Notes under the pieces: model-generated | Told to the model about the DNA's origin: nothing | What the model saw: the letters and a program-made list of their open reading frames with translations, nothing else | Databases searched by the model: none | In this document: positions 26,928 to 36,994 of the stretch, piece by piece | How positions within the stretch are numbered: the stretch's first letter is position 1 | Layout of the letters: every line of letters begins with the position of its first letter | Assembly: GCA_002359185.1 (NCBI GenBank) | Contig: DEML01000127.1 | Span: 1-63,086, forward strand | Length of the DNA: 63,086 nt | Direction of reading: 5' to 3' | DNA from: Planctomycetaceae bacterium UBA2671 | GTDB lineage: Bacteria > Planctomycetota > Planctomycetia > Planctomycetales > Planctomycetaceae | Made by a program: the position numbers and the translations under genes

Positions 26928-29906
26928 TTATTCGGCCTGCATCAGATAAGTCAGCAGGTCAGCCATCGATTCTTGATTGATCTCTTTTTCCAGACCTTCC
27001 GGCATCAGCGACATTCCCGTGCTGCGAATGTCTTCGATTTCAATACGTCGAATTTGAGTTTCCTTTCCTTCGGCTCGTTTCAATGTGAGAGTCGTTGCAT
27101 TTTGAGAGGAAAGAATTCCCGTATGAGAACGGCCGTCATCAGTTATGATTACATAATTGAGATATTCGGGAGTTACTTCCCGGTTGGGGTCGAGGATGTT
27201 AATCAGGATGGCCGTTTTCCCGCGATTGCGAAACGCAGCCAGGTTCGGTCCAATCTCCTGACCTTTGCCTTCGAGTCGATGACAACTCGAACAGTTTTTT
27301 TCAAAGATGATCCGACCCTGATCGATTCGGCCAGATTCATTCAGCACCGACTCATAGGCAGTGACGACATTTGCTCGTGGGGTACTACTTACACGCTTTT
27401 TCAGCTGATTAGAAATGTCACGCACTTCCGCATTCTCGGACTGTGTGAGAATCTGCAGAGTACTCAAAGGAACTGTTGAGATCGGCAGTTCATCTTCATT
27501 CAAAGCCGTCAAAAGAGAAGCCGTCCATTGATCTCGGCTCAGTAAAATGTCGACAGCTGTTTTGCGGAGTTTGGGGCTGAGAGATTCCCAGTTGGCTAGC
27601 AGAAATCTGTCGAGTTTAGAATCGGCTTGTCCTGCCAGAACAGACAACGCCGCGGATTGGATTTCGTCCGGTTCCCGAGGATCAATCAGTTCAGTCAGAA
27701 GCTTGTGGTCTTCAGGATTGGATGAGATCGCTAATAATCGAATCGCGTCGACCCGTTTTTGGACGGAGAGCGTTGTAGCAACTGCCTGTGTCCGGGCTGT
27801 CGTTACGAGATCGTCGAGCAACTTTTGCAATTCACCCTGGCCCAGTGAGAGTCCGTTCCGATCTAGTCGCCCCTGAGCAGCAGATTTTACAAGAAATCTC
27901 TGGAGCAATTCCTGCTTGACCGATGAAGATAGAGCGGTTTGCTCAGTGACTAATTTCACAAGAGTTGCCAGGTGAGTTGGATCTGGTTGATTGGCCATTA
28001 AGGTGACAAGATCATTGATGACTTTCATCGCTGCGGGTGAGGTGACGAAGTCGGAATCGTTAGCCAGTTCATTGAGCACGATACCGGGTTGATCACCAAT
28101 TGAAGTCAACAAGGCAAAACGAATCCAGTCATTGTCACCCTTTCGCTTTAATAGCTCAGTGATCAGTGGAGTTCGCCAGGTCGCTGAAAATTCCCCGAGA
28201 GTGAAAGCCAGCTGCAGGGTGACTTCAGGATTTTCATCAGCAACTCGCTCTTCGAGCTTTTTTCTAATCAGAGGATGGCCGACAAACTGTTCAGCATGCT
28301 TGATTGCGTGACGCCGGACTTGAGGATGAGAATCGGCAATTTTTTCAGCGACGATTTCCGGGGTAAACTGAGAAAGTCCATTCAATGTCGCCAGGGCGTG
28401 CATGCGTCCCAGTGCGGATTCGCCACTTGCAATATTGATCAATTCGTCACGGATGGATTGATCCTGTCGTTCGTAAAGCAAGCGGCTGGCAGTTTCCCGA
28501 TGCCAGGAGTTTGGATGTTGTAACAAGTTCACTAACTCAGCAGACGAGAGTTTCTGGACGGCTGGACGTGAAGGTTGAGAGAATGCAGCTGGTACAAGTC
28601 GATAGAGTCGTCCGCGATCACGGCCGCTGGTCAAATCGAGGTGTTGCTTGATCATTGGGGGAAGGCTTGCAGGATGTTCGATCACTTCGCGATACATATC
28701 TAGAACATGCAGTGCTCCATCGGGACCGTTTGCGAATTGAACTGGGCGAAACCAGATATCGCTGGATGTCAATAATTCGGAATGATCATCAATTCTTGTT
28801 CCGCGAAAAAGTACGCCATCGGGAATGAGGCGTTTGCGATGTACAATATTACTACCGACATCTCCTATGATTGCGAGGCCCTGATCCTCTTGCGGCCAGG
28901 CATCACCTTTGTAGATCGTCACTCCAGTGGATCCCGTGAAATATCCAGCTGGCATGCCGCCCCCTTCAACAACTCCCTTGACTGCTCCTGAAACTCGCAG
29001 TCGTGTCCGGACAATTCGCCAGGGTTCGACCGGGCTGGATCGAAATACCGGGGCCTGACCCCCATCATCAGCAATACTCTTTCGTGAATTGGGAGCAGTC
29101 AGATAAGGATTCCGGGCTGCGTAACGATCATCGTAAACAACCATCTGCAGATGATCGCTGTTCGAACAGACAAATTTTCGGCCCCATGCATCAAAACTCA
29201 TTCCATGCTGTGCGCCGCCGCTTTCAGGTCGGATTTCGTAAGTGTCAGGATCGAACGAAAAATCGCTTCCTCGCAAATTGACGGCTGCGGATTCAGGCTG
29301 ATCAGGCCGTCTGACCAGACCTCCAGAAGAACTGGTCGCGCCATGAATTCGGTTGTCGAGTCCCCAGCGGAAACAGTTGAGCAGACCTTGAACATTGGTC
29401 TTACCAAAACCCGTGAAGACAACTTCCTTGAGATCGGCTTTATGATCGCCGTTCGTATCCTTCAGATATAAGATATCTGGAGCGGCACCCACAAATACAC
29501 CACCGCGATAACAAATGATTGCAGTTGGCCATGAAAGACCTTCTGCAAAGATGTGACTCTTATCGAAAACTCCATCTCCGTCGACATCTTCGAGCAAACG
29601 GATCTGTCCCAGGTTCTCGTCTGATTGTTCCGAATAGCCACGCATTTCAGCTACATATAAACGACTCTGCTCATCGAACGATATCGCCACAGGATCATTC
29701 AACAGTGGTTCGGCAGCGGTTTGTTGAATTAGATATCCGGGTGCGACCGTGAAGTGAGTCATTGCCTCTTCAGGTGATAACCCCGGAACACGAGGGAGTT
29801 CATCGGCATAGCTTTGTTTTTCCTCGGCTTGTAAGCCGCTTGATGGATGCGACATGCAAGTAAGCAGCGTCAGGGAAAGCAACACGAAAAAATGAATTCG
29901 TAGCAT
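26928..29906 (-). CDS. PVC-type heme-binding CxxCH protein (membrane-bound dehydrogenase type)
   Basis: A 992-residue exported protein. Signal peptide residues 1-27. The N-terminal half is a beta-propeller of the PVC-type dehydrogenase family (VAPGYLIQQTAAEPLLNDP, SRLYVAEMRGYSEQSDEN, RLLEDVDGDGVFDKSHIFAE, WPTAIICYRGGVFVGAAPDI). A helical HEAT-like region follows from about residue 440. The C-terminal cytochrome c domain has NCSSCHRLEGKGQEIGPNL (heme Cys872, Cys875, His876), then a ~100-residue module (HTGILSSQNATTLTLKRAEG). The family is expanded in planctomycetes and verrucomicrobia; electron acceptor and substrate are unknown. Confidence 0.92.
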   Translation of the reverse strand: MLRIHFFVLLSLTLLTCMSHPSSGLQAEEKQSYADELPRVPGLSPEEAMTHFTVAPGYLIQQTAAEPLLNDPVAISFDEQSRLYVAEMRGYSEQSDENLGQIRLLEDVDGDGVFDKSHIFAEGLSWPTAIICYRGGVFVGAAPDILYLKDTNGDHKADLKEVVFTGFGKTNVQGLLNCFRWGLDNRIHGATSSSGGLVRRPDQPESAAVNLRGSDFSFDPDTYEIRPESGGAQHGMSFDAWGRKFVCSNSDHLQMVVYDDRYAARNPYLTAPNSRKSIADDGGQAPVFRSSPVEPWRIVRTRLRVSGAVKGVVEGGGMPAGYFTGSTGVTIYKGDAWPQEDQGLAIIGDVGSNIVHRKRLIPDGVLFRGTRIDDHSELLTSSDIWFRPVQFANGPDGALHVLDMYREVIEHPASLPPMIKQHLDLTSGRDRGRLYRLVPAAFSQPSRPAVQKLSSAELVNLLQHPNSWHRETASRLLYERQDQSIRDELINIASGESALGRMHALATLNGLSQFTPEIVAEKIADSHPQVRRHAIKHAEQFVGHPLIRKKLEERVADENPEVTLQLAFTLGEFSATWRTPLITELLKRKGDNDWIRFALLTSIGDQPGIVLNELANDSDFVTSPAAMKVINDLVTLMANQPDPTHLATLVKLVTEQTALSSSVKQELLQRFLVKSAAQGRLDRNGLSLGQGELQKLLDDLVTTARTQAVATTLSVQKRVDAIRLLAISSNPEDHKLLTELIDPREPDEIQSAALSVLAGQADSKLDRFLLANWESLSPKLRKTAVDILLSRDQWTASLLTALNEDELPISTVPLSTLQILTQSENAEVRDISNQLKKRVSSTPRANVVTAYESVLNESGRIDQGRIIFEKNCSSCHRLEGKGQEIGPNLAAFRNRGKTAILINILDPNREVTPEYLNYVIITDDGRSHTGILSSQNATTLTLKRAEGKETQIRRIEIEDIRSTGMSLMPEGLEKEINQESMADLLTYLMQAE

Positions 29907-30103
29907 AGAATCTCTCGCTCAGAATTTGGCAGGTTGTTCGCAGGTGGGAAGCTTGAGCGGCTTACTGATATCACGTTATACTAAATTGGTAGAGAAACAA
30001 AACTCAAATCAGAAAATTCCCAAGAGACGCTCGAAAATATCTTCATAAATCGCCTGTCTCCCTGAACAGGCAGATGTCACTCCACCTGATAAGTGAGACA
30101 GTC

Positions 30104-31477
30104 ATGAACTTTCGGATTAACTCTCTATTCTTTGTGATTCTATCCTGTGCAAGTTTCCTGCTCCACATTCCTGATGTGAGAATTGAAGCTGCCGAATTGC
30201 GAGTTGCAACCTTCAATGTCGATGCCTCGCCTCCTGTCGGGAGTCCGCTGGCTTACGATCCGACGAAAGGAATTCAGGAACCACTAAGCTGCCGCGGGAT
30301 GGTTTTGATGGGAGCCGGTCAGCCAATTGTTCTCTGTTCGGTCGACTGGATCGGCATCAGTAATGGAGGCCAAACTCGCTTTAAAGAAGAACTGGCAGAA
30401 GCGGCAAATACGATTCCAGAACGAGTCTGTGTGCATACGATCCATCAACACGATGCTCCCCGCTGCGACTTTTCTGCTGAAGCGTTACTGAATCAAGCAG
30501 GGGCTTCAGGCGTTGGATTTGATCCTCGTTTTGCGATGACTGTGATTAAAAGGGCAGCAGAAGCAATCGAGAAAAGTATTGAGGATTCTGTCGAAGTGAC
30601 TCATTTTGGATTTGGAGAAGCCGAAGTGAAAGAGGTTGCTTCCAATCGACGCATTCTCGGACCTGATGGGAAAGTGCAGTACACGAGATACACAGCGACT
30701 AAGGATCCAAAGATTCGTGCATTCCCTGTGGGCACGATTGATCCCCTGCTGAAAACAATTGTGTTCTATCAGGAAGATGAACCTGTTGTCGCATTGACCT
30801 ATTACGCGACTCATCCGCAAAGCTATTACCGAACCGGGATGGCGAATCCCGATTTTCCGGGAATGGCACGAAATGCCCGCGAGAAAAAAACGGACGTGCC
30901 GCATATTCATTTTAACGGAGCAGGGGGGAATATCGGAGCGGGCAAGTGGAATGACGGCTCTCATGAAAACCGCCAGGTCCTAGCTGACAAAGTCGAGAAG
31001 GGGATGGAACAAGCCTGGGATAATATCAAACGAAGTCCCATCAGTGGTGAGCAGGTTTCCTGGAATCTGGAAGCAGTTCAATTACCCGTAGCGACTCATC
31101 TGATAGAAAAAGAACTAGTTGACATTATTAACGACCCGTCAGCAAAATCCGATGCCCGCTACTATTCGGCTAAACATCTGGCCTGGTTGCGTAGTTGTCA
31201 GGCAGGTGAAACGGTCGATATCGGTTGCCTTTCCCTGGGCGATGTTCGGATCCTCCATATGCCGGGCGAATTGTTTGTGGAGTATCAACTTGCTGCTCAA
31301 AAAATGCGACCTGATCTGCACGTATTGATGGCAGCTTACGGTGAATATGCTCCCGGATATATCGGCACCAAAATTGCCTACAGTCAAGGAGGTTACGAGG
31401 CGAGTGATCGCGCTTCCCGTGTCACAGAAGATGTCGAAGCGGTTTTGATGGATGCGATGCAAAAACTGTTGAAATAA
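30104..31477 (+). CDS. Exported ceramidase-like hypothetical protein
   Basis: A 457-residue exported protein. After the signal peptide, RVATFNVDASPPVGSPLAYD and TIHQHDAPRCDFSAEAL resemble the N-terminal domain of neutral/alkaline non-lysosomal ceramidases, as does IHFNGAGGNIGAGKWNDGS in the middle. Such proteins are common in planctomycetes as secreted hydrolases of unproven substrate. The ATG at 30104 begins the hydrophobic signal; an in-frame start at 30074 precedes it. Family match is moderate; true ceramidase activity is not implied. Confidence 0.65.
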   Translation: MNFRINSLFFVILSCASFLLHIPDVRIEAAELRVATFNVDASPPVGSPLAYDPTKGIQEPLSCRGMVLMGAGQPIVLCSVDWIGISNGGQTRFKEELAEAANTIPERVCVHTIHQHDAPRCDFSAEALLNQAGASGVGFDPRFAMTVIKRAAEAIEKSIEDSVEVTHFGFGEAEVKEVASNRRILGPDGKVQYTRYTATKDPKIRAFPVGTIDPLLKTIVFYQEDEPVVALTYYATHPQSYYRTGMANPDFPGMARNAREKKTDVPHIHFNGAGGNIGAGKWNDGSHENRQVLADKVEKGMEQAWDNIKRSPISGEQVSWNLEAVQLPVATHLIEKELVDIINDPSAKSDARYYSAKHLAWLRSCQAGETVDIGCLSLGDVRILHMPGELFVEYQLAAQKMRPDLHVLMAAYGEYAPGYIGTKIAYSQGGYEASDRASRVTEDVEAVLMDAMQKLLK

Positions 31478-31517
31478 TGTTAAGTCGAATTGGGACGTAA
31501 GACCCCAGGAGTGCTTT

Positions 31518-32012
31518 ATGGATTTACTCGATCGACTTCTGGGGCATGATGCGTGGACGACACGGAAGTTGCTGGAATTATGCGACACATTGGACGAGCA
31601 ATCGCTTGATCAGGAATTCGATATCGGCCATAGAACTCTGCGTCGAACATTGGATCATATCATCAGCAATATGGAAATCTGGTCTGCAATGATGTCCGAA
31701 CAGCCGATAATCAGAAATCAGGATCGAACATTAGCCGGAATGCTCGATCGACTCTCCAAAGCCGCAGGTCAACTGGAAACAATTTCGAGAAAAGTTGCGG
31801 ACACAAACGCCTGGAATGCGTTGTGGACGGATCACCTGGATGATCCGCCACAACAAAAAACTTTCGGCACCGCCATCGCTCATGTCATCACTCATAGCAT
31901 GCATCACCGTGCCCAAGTGCTGCATATGCTGCGACTTCTGGACGTTGAATCTCTTCCTGAAGGAGATGTCTTCAGTTGGGAGTCAGCTATTTGCAAGAAT
32001 AAAAAGGAGTGA
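31518..32012 (+). CDS. DinB family protein
   Basis: A 164-residue four-helix protein of the DinB/YfiT-like superfamily. The N-terminal DLLDRLLGHDAWTTRKLLE, the central TLDHIISNMEIWSAMM and the C-terminal VITHSMHHRAQVLHMLR carry the family's metal-binding His residues (near 10, 48 and 132-136). Family members act as metal-dependent thiol transferases or of unknown role; despite the name, a DNA-damage role is not established. CAGGAG lies 6 nt before the ATG. It follows the ceramidase-like gene by 40 nt and may be cotranscribed. Confidence 0.85.
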   Translation: MDLLDRLLGHDAWTTRKLLELCDTLDEQSLDQEFDIGHRTLRRTLDHIISNMEIWSAMMSEQPIIRNQDRTLAGMLDRLSKAAGQLETISRKVADTNAWNALWTDHLDDPPQQKTFGTAIAHVITHSMHHRAQVLHMLRLLDVESLPEGDVFSWESAICKNKKE

Positions 32013-32030
32013 ATTAAGATGGAGAATCGA

Positions 32031-34229
32031 TTACTGAGTTGGCAATGCGATACGATATTCGTCTTTGTATAATCCGATGTTCTCAATCGGAATGTCTTCA
32101 AATGAGATCTTCTGACTCTGTACCCATTTCTGAATCTGCGAGAGTGATTCGCGAGTCGATTGTGAGTCGACGCCAAGGTCAATCGGCTTCTCTTTGCTGC
32201 CAGTGAGATTGTTGAACCCTTGGACGTCACTCACCTTGGCCTCTCCTGTTGTGCTGACGGCCAGATTGTCAACGATTTCAAATTTGTCGAGTAGCTTTTT
32301 GACATTACCGTCAAAGCTACAAACCTGTTTGCTGCAGTTGATAAAAGCGTTGTTGCGAATGGGATTTCCCAGAGGTTCACGAGGATTCTCGTTCATGATT
32401 GCAGCCAGGCGAGGGTAACGAGTACTCCAGGGGGCTTGCTTGTAGTTAAGACGCTCCGCTTTTTCTTCCAGCATCCAACTTGGGTGATCCGGGTTGTTCC
32501 ATTGCTTCCAGGTCATACCGCGCGTGTCGATATGTAGACCAATCGGACAATCGACAACCAGATTATTTAGTACCGGATTATCGCGTCCACCGCCAATCAT
32601 CAGGGCGCGGCCTGCGCGATAGAAAACATTTCCCTCAAGCGTATCTCCGCTGTCGCAGTCATCTAGATAGATGCCCATCGTGTTGACATGACTTGCTTCA
32701 CCACCACCGAGATCATGAATGAAATTGTGACGGAGGATATTCCCTCTGCTCGTCCAGTCCCGACCTGTATAGAAAGCCCCGGCATCTCCGGTTTCCATCA
32801 CGACTCGATAGACATCATTCAATTCGAACAGATGTTCGTTACCACTATATAAGACGGCATTATGCGGTGCGTCGTGGATGCTGTTGTTGCGAACGATCTG
32901 TCCACAGCCATGGACTCCGACCCCAGGTGCATAAGTTCGTTGAAAGAGGCCGTAGTGATGAATGTGATTATTCTCTGCAACAATTTTCGCAGGCGTAAGC
33001 GATTGACGATCGCCTCCGTTTAAGGAAATTCCACCGCGACCAATATTGAAAACATCGCAGGAGCGGATTGCACCTGAAGTTCCATGGAACGAAATTCCAC
33101 TTCCTGCCAGATTCGCAACGACACACCCAATGACTTCAAAGTGATCGGTATTGCGAATGAGCATTCCATCGGCATGGGCATACTGAAATTCCATGCCAAT
33201 CAGTTTGAAATGCTTGGTTCCCTCGACCTTGACCAGCGATTGAGTGGAAGTCGCCAGGACGATCTCAGATGTTGCCAGTTCATTTTCAGGATAGTAGTAC
33301 AGCCGTTTGTTCTTGCGATCCAGATACCATTCGTTGGGAGCATCTAATTCTTCGAAAGTATTCAAAGCAAAGAAACGACGTTTCTTCGCACCCCAGGTGC
33401 CCGCGTTGATGCCGTAGGAATGGGGAGCGGCCAACTTGATGATTTTTTTCTCTTGATCGTAGGTATCGATGCGGATGGCTTCATCGTTCCAGTCATGAGT
33501 CCAGTAACCATGCAACCAGACACCTTCTTCCAGATTCCAGCGTGCAGGTCGAGAATCTTCAAAGACAAAAGAACCCGGATGAAGTTTTTTTAAAGCCGGG
33601 TCGTCGGAATCGGGGCGGGGCAGGCCGGTATCAACAGTTTTAGAGAATTCCGCCCAGCCACCATTGGTTTCGTCGGATAGGTTTGGCCAACGGGCCAGTG
33701 TCATCGGTTGCTGATCGACATACAGCCAGGGAGCAGAAGGGGAACCACGATAGGCGGTTTTGAATTCGGGGAATGGAGAGGAAATGATTTTGGAAAGATC
33801 GCAGACCTTAACTTTGTCGCGAACCGCGGGATCCAGTCGCGACAAAACAGACTCATCAGTAATTGCTTGAAATGATTCTGCATTCAGAGAAATGCCACCC
33901 TGAATCAGAACCTTTCCCCCTTTGGCGGCGCGATAAACGATTGGTCCACTTTCAGTGCCGCTATCCTGAGCCATCAACTCAAGCGAGGATTGCTGCGAAT
34001 AGATTCCAGGATTTATATGAACGGTGACTCCTTCACCTTGTTTGAGTTTTCCCTCTTTTCGAAGTTGTCGAATTTTATCACGAGCTTGATTTAAAGTATT
34101 AAATGGTTGCTCTGGACTACCGTCGCTTTCGGCAGTGGCATCTGCTGAGACATACAGATTTTGTTCTGCAAAAGTGAACGAAGCGAATCCAGGGAAAACC
34201 AGACAGGAGAGGAATACAAACGCTTTCAA
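32031..34229 (-). CDS. Exported right-handed parallel beta-helix protein
   Basis: A 732-residue exported protein. The start is a TTG at 34229 supported by AGAGGTG four nt upstream. A signal peptide (MKAFVFLSCLVFPGFASFTFA) precedes NLYVSADATAESDGSPEQPF, then an N-terminal DUF1565-like stretch. The central region is a parallel beta-helix with ladder repeats such as HFEVIGCVVANLAGSGISFH, RGGISLNGGD, HIHHYG and GNVFYRAGRALMIGG (the pectate-lyase/Pbeta-helix pattern). It is probably a secreted polysaccharide-active enzyme or binding protein. It is convergent with the DinB gene. Confidence 0.88.
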   Translation of the reverse strand: MKAFVFLSCLVFPGFASFTFAEQNLYVSADATAESDGSPEQPFNTLNQARDKIRQLRKEGKLKQGEGVTVHINPGIYSQQSSLELMAQDSGTESGPIVYRAAKGGKVLIQGGISLNAESFQAITDESVLSRLDPAVRDKVKVCDLSKIISSPFPEFKTAYRGSPSAPWLYVDQQPMTLARWPNLSDETNGGWAEFSKTVDTGLPRPDSDDPALKKLHPGSFVFEDSRPARWNLEEGVWLHGYWTHDWNDEAIRIDTYDQEKKIIKLAAPHSYGINAGTWGAKKRRFFALNTFEELDAPNEWYLDRKNKRLYYYPENELATSEIVLATSTQSLVKVEGTKHFKLIGMEFQYAHADGMLIRNTDHFEVIGCVVANLAGSGISFHGTSGAIRSCDVFNIGRGGISLNGGDRQSLTPAKIVAENNHIHHYGLFQRTYAPGVGVHGCGQIVRNNSIHDAPHNAVLYSGNEHLFELNDVYRVVMETGDAGAFYTGRDWTSRGNILRHNFIHDLGGGEASHVNTMGIYLDDCDSGDTLEGNVFYRAGRALMIGGGRDNPVLNNLVVDCPIGLHIDTRGMTWKQWNNPDHPSWMLEEKAERLNYKQAPWSTRYPRLAAIMNENPREPLGNPIRNNAFINCSKQVCSFDGNVKKLLDKFEIVDNLAVSTTGEAKVSDVQGFNNLTGSKEKPIDLGVDSQSTRESLSQIQKWVQSQKISFEDIPIENIGLYKDEYRIALPTQ

Positions 34230-34596
34230 GAGGCACCTCTGAGGAGAGTGAAAATCGTGGGGAAACAGGAGAGTGACTGACGATTCTCAGCGAACAAACC
34301 GCTCGAATCACGCAAAATTCTCTATATTGATGGTAGCAACCCAGTCTGTTGCAATCTATTGGATGGTAGATATCAATTGAGAAATCGTAGTTTTATCATT
34401 GATCTGACAGAACGTTGAATACATACTTCCAATCACGCAGTGAATTTCTTAAGGCGAGTAATGACAATGAGATATGGCGAATTTTCTTTTGGATTGAAAT
34501 GGGGATTCACCGATTGAATGGAATATCTTCATCAATTCATCAAATTTCTTACTGTTTATGGGTAACCTGTAGGAAATAACTGCCATATCTTTATGT
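34230..34596. other. Gene-free, AT-rich divergent promoter region
   Basis: No open frame with codon-like composition or known motif. It separates the divergent beta-helix and ECF sigma genes and must hold promoters for both. I see no strong stem-loop or clear -35/-10 pair. Confidence 0.4.
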
Positions 34597-35199
34597 ATGA
34601 ATGCTTGTGAGATGAATGACATTGATGATCTTCAGCTTGAAAAAGCGATTTGTCGGACCCGGAATGGGGAGTCAACCGCTTTTGAGATCGTGGTGCGTAG
34701 GTTTGAGGCACCATTACGAGCATGGTTGGCGGGACACGTTCCGCCGGGAATCGATGTTGATGAGGTTGCTCAGCGAACCTTTGTCGCAGCCTACACTCGG
34801 TTGGAGGAATACACACCCGGAACTCAGTTTGGTTCGTGGTTGTTCACAATCGCGAACTATCAACTCAAAACGGAACTGACGCGATTAAGACGTGTGGCGG
34901 ATTATCATGCCCGTTACGCACCGGATTTGTTGCAACGTGAATTAGAGCGAAGAAGTTCAGAGCCGCCGGAATTATTTGTCGAACGTCTCGATTATCTCAA
35001 AGACTGTGTCGATTTGTTGGGAGAGCATCTGCGCCGATTTATTACATGGCGCTACGAAGAAGAAATTCCTCTGGAAGAGATGGCCGCCCGTTGCGATCGA
35101 TCGGTGGCAGCGGTGAAAAAGCAACTCTGGTTAATCCGTCAAAAGTTGCAACAGTGCGTTGAGAATCGAGTCGCTGCTGCAGAGGGGGAACTGACATGA
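34597..35199 (+). CDS. ECF-type RNA polymerase sigma factor
   Basis: A 200-residue ECF sigma factor. Region 2 includes AFEIVVRRFEAPLRAWLAGH, DVDEVAQRTFVAAYTRLEEY and FGSWLFTIANYQLKTELTRL. Region 4 is LGEHLRRFITWRYEEEIPLE followed by EEMAARCDRSVAAVKKQLWL. Its stop overlaps the FecR-like gene by ATGA, so translation is coupled. It heads a plus-strand operon with a FecR-like partner, a PSD1 cytochrome and a DUF1501 protein, mirroring the operon at 8.9-2.85 kb. An alternative ATG lies at 34612. Confidence 0.92.
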   Translation: MNACEMNDIDDLQLEKAICRTRNGESTAFEIVVRRFEAPLRAWLAGHVPPGIDVDEVAQRTFVAAYTRLEEYTPGTQFGSWLFTIANYQLKTELTRLRRVADYHARYAPDLLQRELERRSSEPPELFVERLDYLKDCVDLLGEHLRRFITWRYEEEIPLEEMAARCDRSVAAVKKQLWLIRQKLQQCVENRVAAAEGELT

Positions 35200-36977
35200 A
35201 AAATCAGGAACGCTTTGCCGAGTTGTTTACCGATTACCTGGAAGGGGAACTCGATGATGCCGGGCTCACGGAATTGCGAGAACTGCTTGCATCGGATGAA
35301 ACACTCCTGAGATCTGCGGCTGATCTCTATCAGACACATCATCTGCTGGGCATGGTTGTTGATGGGTCGCGGACTCGAAAAGAAAAATTCGTCCGTGAAA
35401 CGCTCTCTCGTTTGCCAGTCGATTCTGGAAATTTCGTCAGTCAGGTGATGGCTGACATCGATCAGATTTCAGAGGATAGTCAAGTCGTTCGTCATACAAT
35501 AAAGCCCCAGTCGAACATGGTCTCTGAAAATTCGAGGCTGGAAAAACGGAAGTTGCATCGAGGTCTGATCGCCACGGCTTTAATTGCAGTTCTGGCTCTC
35601 TCCGTGTATTCCATACGGTCAAATAAGAATACAGGTATGGCTGAAAAAGTTTCTAATCCTTCAATAGAAGATGTGACACTTAGCGAAGCTCGGTTTGCTC
35701 ATCTGGCTCATGCAAAATTTTTTGGTGAGCTGTTACCTCCTGTTAATTCTGCTCTCGCTTTTGGACGCGACTATGTCCTGATGAGTGGCCTGGTGGAAAT
35801 AGAATTTCCGGCAGGAGCCTCAGCCATTCTGGAAGGTCCGGCTGTATTCCGAGTCCTCACCGATGAATGTCTCGCGCTGGATGTCGGACGATGCAGTGTG
35901 CATGCTCCCGATGGAGCTGAAGGTTTTCGTATTGAAACGCCTGTGACAAGCGTCGTCGATCGCGGGACGCGGTTTGCCATCAGTGTTACAGAAACGAGCG
36001 AAACCGAAGTGCAGGTGATTGAAGGTGCCGCGGATGTTTATCAGAAACCTGATCGACCAACTGACCAGATTGAATTCAAGCAGGAATCAAAGCAGAAGTT
36101 TCAGGTCCGGATGGCCAGTAATCAAGCGCAGACATTCACTCACGTCGGAAAATTTTCTGCGGATGCCGTGCCATTCAATTCCAGCGTTTATCACAGTCAA
36201 TTGCCTGACCGCGTAATTTCCTATCAGACGACGAAAGATGCCAGTGGGAAAGCGGAGATGCTGACAAGTGTGAAACTTCAACGTGATGGTAGAATCTTCG
36301 ACATTCCGGTGGAAGATTTGATTCCCATCGAAGTGATTTCGTTTACTGGTCATCCCGGGCACGCTCATATCGCGACCAAAGGTGATTTGCCCTCGCATCG
36401 CTGTGAGACCTCTTCCGATTACAGCCTTTTGACAGGTGTGATTAATCCTGATGGTAGTCGGGAACCACTCAAATCAGATCCTGTACTCAACTATACGGGA
36501 GATTCTACAGATTCTATTACGCCAGGCATGGCGATTCGTTTCCAGTTCCCAGTCATGAACATGCCAGGTCCGGATATTGTCTTTTTTGATCTGCAGACTT
36601 TGGGAAATCCGCCTGATGGGGACGCCTTCCATGTCAGTCCACTCAAGTTCAAAGAGGGGCTGAAATCTCACACCATTCGCATATACGATTTAACTTTGGA
36701 ATCTCCCGCGGCTCTTGAACTGCAGCGATTTCAGATTCATATTTTTGAGGAACATGTGAAGTCTCTGGAAATGCTGGAGACTGCCAGTTGTGCCTCTCGA
36801 TTTGCAGGGACGAAATTTCGCGGACTGGCTGTCGGAATCGATTTGTCAGATCTGGGATATGAAAACGGGGAAAGTGTGGACGGACTCTTCATTCAGGATG
36901 CAAAGGATGATGGTCACAATGTTGACCCCGTATTCATTGGAGGACTTCCCTCACAACTTGAGGTTCAGAATAGATAA
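35196..36977 (+). CDS. FecR-like membrane anti-sigma/sensor protein
   Basis: A 593-residue protein. The N-terminal helical ~80 residues (FAELFTDYLEGELDDAGLTE) are the usual cytoplasmic anti-sigma-type region. One membrane helix is at about residues 125-145 (LIATALIAVLALSVYSI). A FecR domain follows (about 190-290), with FRIETPVTSVVDRGTRFAIS and ETEVQVIEGAADVYQKP as the core. The last 250 residues are a large extracytoplasmic region without recognised family. It likely holds the adjacent sigma factor and releases it in response to an envelope signal. Confidence 0.88.
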   Translation: MKNQERFAELFTDYLEGELDDAGLTELRELLASDETLLRSAADLYQTHHLLGMVVDGSRTRKEKFVRETLSRLPVDSGNFVSQVMADIDQISEDSQVVRHTIKPQSNMVSENSRLEKRKLHRGLIATALIAVLALSVYSIRSNKNTGMAEKVSNPSIEDVTLSEARFAHLAHAKFFGELLPPVNSALAFGRDYVLMSGLVEIEFPAGASAILEGPAVFRVLTDECLALDVGRCSVHAPDGAEGFRIETPVTSVVDRGTRFAISVTETSETEVQVIEGAADVYQKPDRPTDQIEFKQESKQKFQVRMASNQAQTFTHVGKFSADAVPFNSSVYHSQLPDRVISYQTTKDASGKAEMLTSVKLQRDGRIFDIPVEDLIPIEVISFTGHPGHAHIATKGDLPSHRCETSSDYSLLTGVINPDGSREPLKSDPVLNYTGDSTDSITPGMAIRFQFPVMNMPGPDIVFFDLQTLGNPPDGDAFHVSPLKFKEGLKSHTIRIYDLTLESPAALELQRFQIHIFEEHVKSLEMLETASCASRFAGTKFRGLAVGIDLSDLGYENGESVDGLFIQDAKDDGHNVDPVFIGGLPSQLEVQNR

Positions 36978-36994
36978 CCAGGAAAGTCATTAAG